Of a DNA stretch of 64,000 nt, positions 62,890 to 64,000 are shown piece after piece. Under the pieces are notes generated by a model. That model was not told where the DNA came from. It did no database searches and saw only the letters and a list, made by a program, of their open reading frames with translations. Made by a program: the position numbers and the translations under genes. The stretch spans positions 328,682 to 392,681 of the forward strand of contig NZ_PVZC01000009.1 of the NCBI RefSeq assembly GCF_003002095.1, written 5' to 3'. How positions within the stretch are numbered: the stretch's first letter is position 1; each line of letters opens with the position of its first letter. This stretch comes from Allonocardiopsis opalescens (lineage in GTDB: Bacteria > Actinomycetota > Actinomycetes > Streptosporangiales > Streptosporangiaceae).

Positions 62890-63834
62890 TCACGAACGCC
62901 GCCAGACCAGCTCGTCCGGCGGCGCCTCCGGGGCCACCGGCTCGCCCCAGCCGTGGAAGTTCAGCTCCGCCATCAGCCGTCCCTCGTCGGTCGGGACGCT
63001 GACGAGCACCGATCGCGGTAGGTAGCCGCCGTCGACCCAGACGATGAAGCCCACCGTCCGGGCCCCCTGCGCGTAGAGGTCCTGGAGCACCCGGAAGCTC
63101 GCCCCCACCACGCCCTCGGTGCGCATCGCCGCCAGCACCTCGAACCGGGCCCGGTAGCCGGTGGTGCGCTCCCCGTCCACCGTCCGCGTGCCCACCGGCA
63201 CCAGCTCGGCGGCCGCGGCGATCATGCTCCAGTCGCGGATGCCGTTGATGGAGCGGATCGCCTCGTTGTACACCGGCGTCACCTCAGGCGGATCCTCCCA
63301 GTCTGACCGGGCCCGCCTGATCCACTCCGTACCGGGCGGCATCCCGTCCCGCGTGGGCGGGCGCAGGTAGACGGCGTTCCCAAGGCCGACGGCCCGCGCC
63401 GTACGGGTGGTGCCGCCGTCGCGGAACTCCACCGTGGTGGTGAAGTCGATCTCCTCGGCGGAGTGGAAGACGTACCCGCCCGTCACCGACGCCAGCCCGG
63501 CCCCGCCGAGGCTGCCCGACATGTCGAAGCGGGCGCTGCCCCGCGCCACCGCCGCCGACTCCATCGCCGCCACCAGCTGCGGCGGGCTGGTCGGCGTCCC
63601 GTCCGGCAGCACCGGCGCCGCGGACGTCGGCCCGGTCCCGGGGGCGCCACCGGCCTGTTCACCGGCCGGCGCGCCCGCCGCCGTACCGCTCCCGCTCGGC
63701 GCGGCGGACGGCGCCGGAGTCGGGGGGGTCGGAGTCGGGGTCGGGCCCACCGGCGACTGGACGCATCCGGCCGCCAGCAGCACGCCCGCGGCCGCCAGGG
63801 GAAGGAGCAGACCGCGCGTCATGCTCGTCTTCAT
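62890..63834 (-). CDS. secreted lipoprotein
   Basis: A 314-residue protein. The signal sequence MKTSMTRGLLLPLAAAGVLL ends in a lipobox, LLAAGC, followed by a Pro/Thr linker. The mature domain has ARFDMSGSLGGAGLASVTGG, VEFRDGGTTRTARAVGLGNA, VYLRPPTRDGMPPGTEWIR and TTGYRARFEVLAA. The half-barrel pattern of long beta strands resembles the LppX/LprG and LolA lipid-binding lipoproteins. ATG 63834 is chosen; GTG 63858 and ATG 63822 are alternatives. Confidence 0.8.
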   Translation of the reverse strand: MKTSMTRGLLLPLAAAGVLLAAGCVQSPVGPTPTPTPPTPAPSAAPSGSGTAAGAPAGEQAGGAPGTGPTSAAPVLPDGTPTSPPQLVAAMESAAVARGSARFDMSGSLGGAGLASVTGGYVFHSAEEIDFTTTVEFRDGGTTRTARAVGLGNAVYLRPPTRDGMPPGTEWIRRARSDWEDPPEVTPVYNEAIRSINGIRDWSMIAAAAELVPVGTRTVDGERTTGYRARFEVLAAMRTEGVVGASFRVLQDLYAQGARTVGFIVWVDGGYLPRSVLVSVPTDEGRLMAELNFHGWGEPVAPEAPPDELVWRRS

Positions 63835-63869
63835 CCCCGCGCGGGCGATCGACAACACGGCCCCGGAAA

Positions 63870-63896
63870 CACAAATAGGCCCCCGAAGGGGCCTAT
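63870..63896 (-). terminator. rRNA operon terminator
   Basis: On the minus strand ATAGGCCCC-TTCG-GGGGCCTAT is followed by TTGTG. It is a strong stem-loop with a stable TTCG tetraloop, 10 bases after the 5S 3' end. Confidence 0.9.
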
Positions 63897-63905
63897 CCGT
63901 GTGTT

Positions 63906-64000
63906 TGTTCGGCGGTGTCCTGCTCTCCCACCCCCCTTCGGGGGCAGTACCATCGGCGCTGGCAGGCTTAACTGACCGGGATCGGAACGTGACCGGGTGT
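63906..64000 (-). rRNA. 5S ribosomal RNA, 3' part (cut by window edge)
   Basis: On the minus strand the sequence ends CGCCGATGGTACTGCCCCCG, then GTGGGAGAGCAGGACACCGC, the standard 3' half of bacterial 5S rRNA. The earlier CCGATCCCGG...TAAGCC segment is also visible. The rest, and presumably 23S and 16S, lie beyond the right edge. Confidence 0.95.

Overview
The window is about 64 kb of very GC-rich DNA from an actinomycete chromosome. GTG and TTG starts are common, and gene ends often overlap the next start as ATGA or GTGA. There is a bacterial tandem glycine riboswitch, an XRE/DUF397 pair, a multi-gene Asp23 cluster, an actinobacterial type I-E CRISPR repeat and the start of an rRNA operon at the right edge. 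The gene mix fits a Streptosporangiales or Nocardiopsis-like genome, but that is a family-level guess. Most of the window is ordinary chromosomal metabolism. Accessory or decaying pieces lie at 4.1-4.9 kb, 12.6-15.0 kb, 20.5-25.3 kb, 27.4-29.1 kb and 34.4-35.2 kb.

Left part (1-20 kb): a truncated acyl-CoA synthetase; a glutamine amidotransferase; a CDF cation exporter; a remnant PPOX gene and a Phd antitoxin with a frameshifted RelE partner. Next is a minus-strand glycine operon, gcvT-gcvH-glyA-sdaA, headed by a tandem glycine riboswitch, which would carry glycine through serine to pyruvate. Then come a CopD-like membrane protein, a membrane Ser/Thr kinase, and an Lrp regulator. The Lrp gene is separated from a DDAH-type amidinohydrolase by a three-gene insert that looks like a nuclease toxin, its putative partner, and a decayed second copy of that partner. 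A six-gene Asp23/AmaP envelope-stress cluster and purU follow.

Middle (20-35 kb): small regulators (a two-HTH protein, an RsbW-like ATPase, XRE plus two DUF397 proteins), a twice-frameshifted HTH/TPR pseudogene, a GntR-type protein missing its DNA-binding half but translationally coupled to a PP2C phosphatase, and a PLP-dependent deaminase/aldolase. Then comes a 26-repeat type I-E CRISPR array with its leader on the right and no cas genes in the window. It is followed by a DUF3618 protein, two paralogous CDP-alcohol phosphatidyltransferases, a Bcp peroxiredoxin, a VOC protein, galE, and an odd tRNA with a UAG anticodon but no long variable arm. A 76-bp tandem repeat lies beyond the tRNA.

Right part (35-64 kb): an SsuABC-like transporter operon next to an IclR-regulated gentisate operon (3-hydroxybenzoate 6-hydroxylase-like, gentisate dioxygenase, FAH-family hydrolase); a TTCCGCA motif recurs at both promoters. 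Then bioB, a LysR/SDR divergent pair, and the glycogen/trehalose genes glgX-treY and treZ. treY and treZ are split by an antisense SDR. treZ and the following esterase are enclosed by a long inverted repeat of about 127 bp. The window closes with a VOC protein, a second Ser/Thr kinase, an ECF sigma factor with a membrane partner, a pair of M16 peptidases, a lipoprotein, and the 3' end of a 5S rRNA gene with its terminator.
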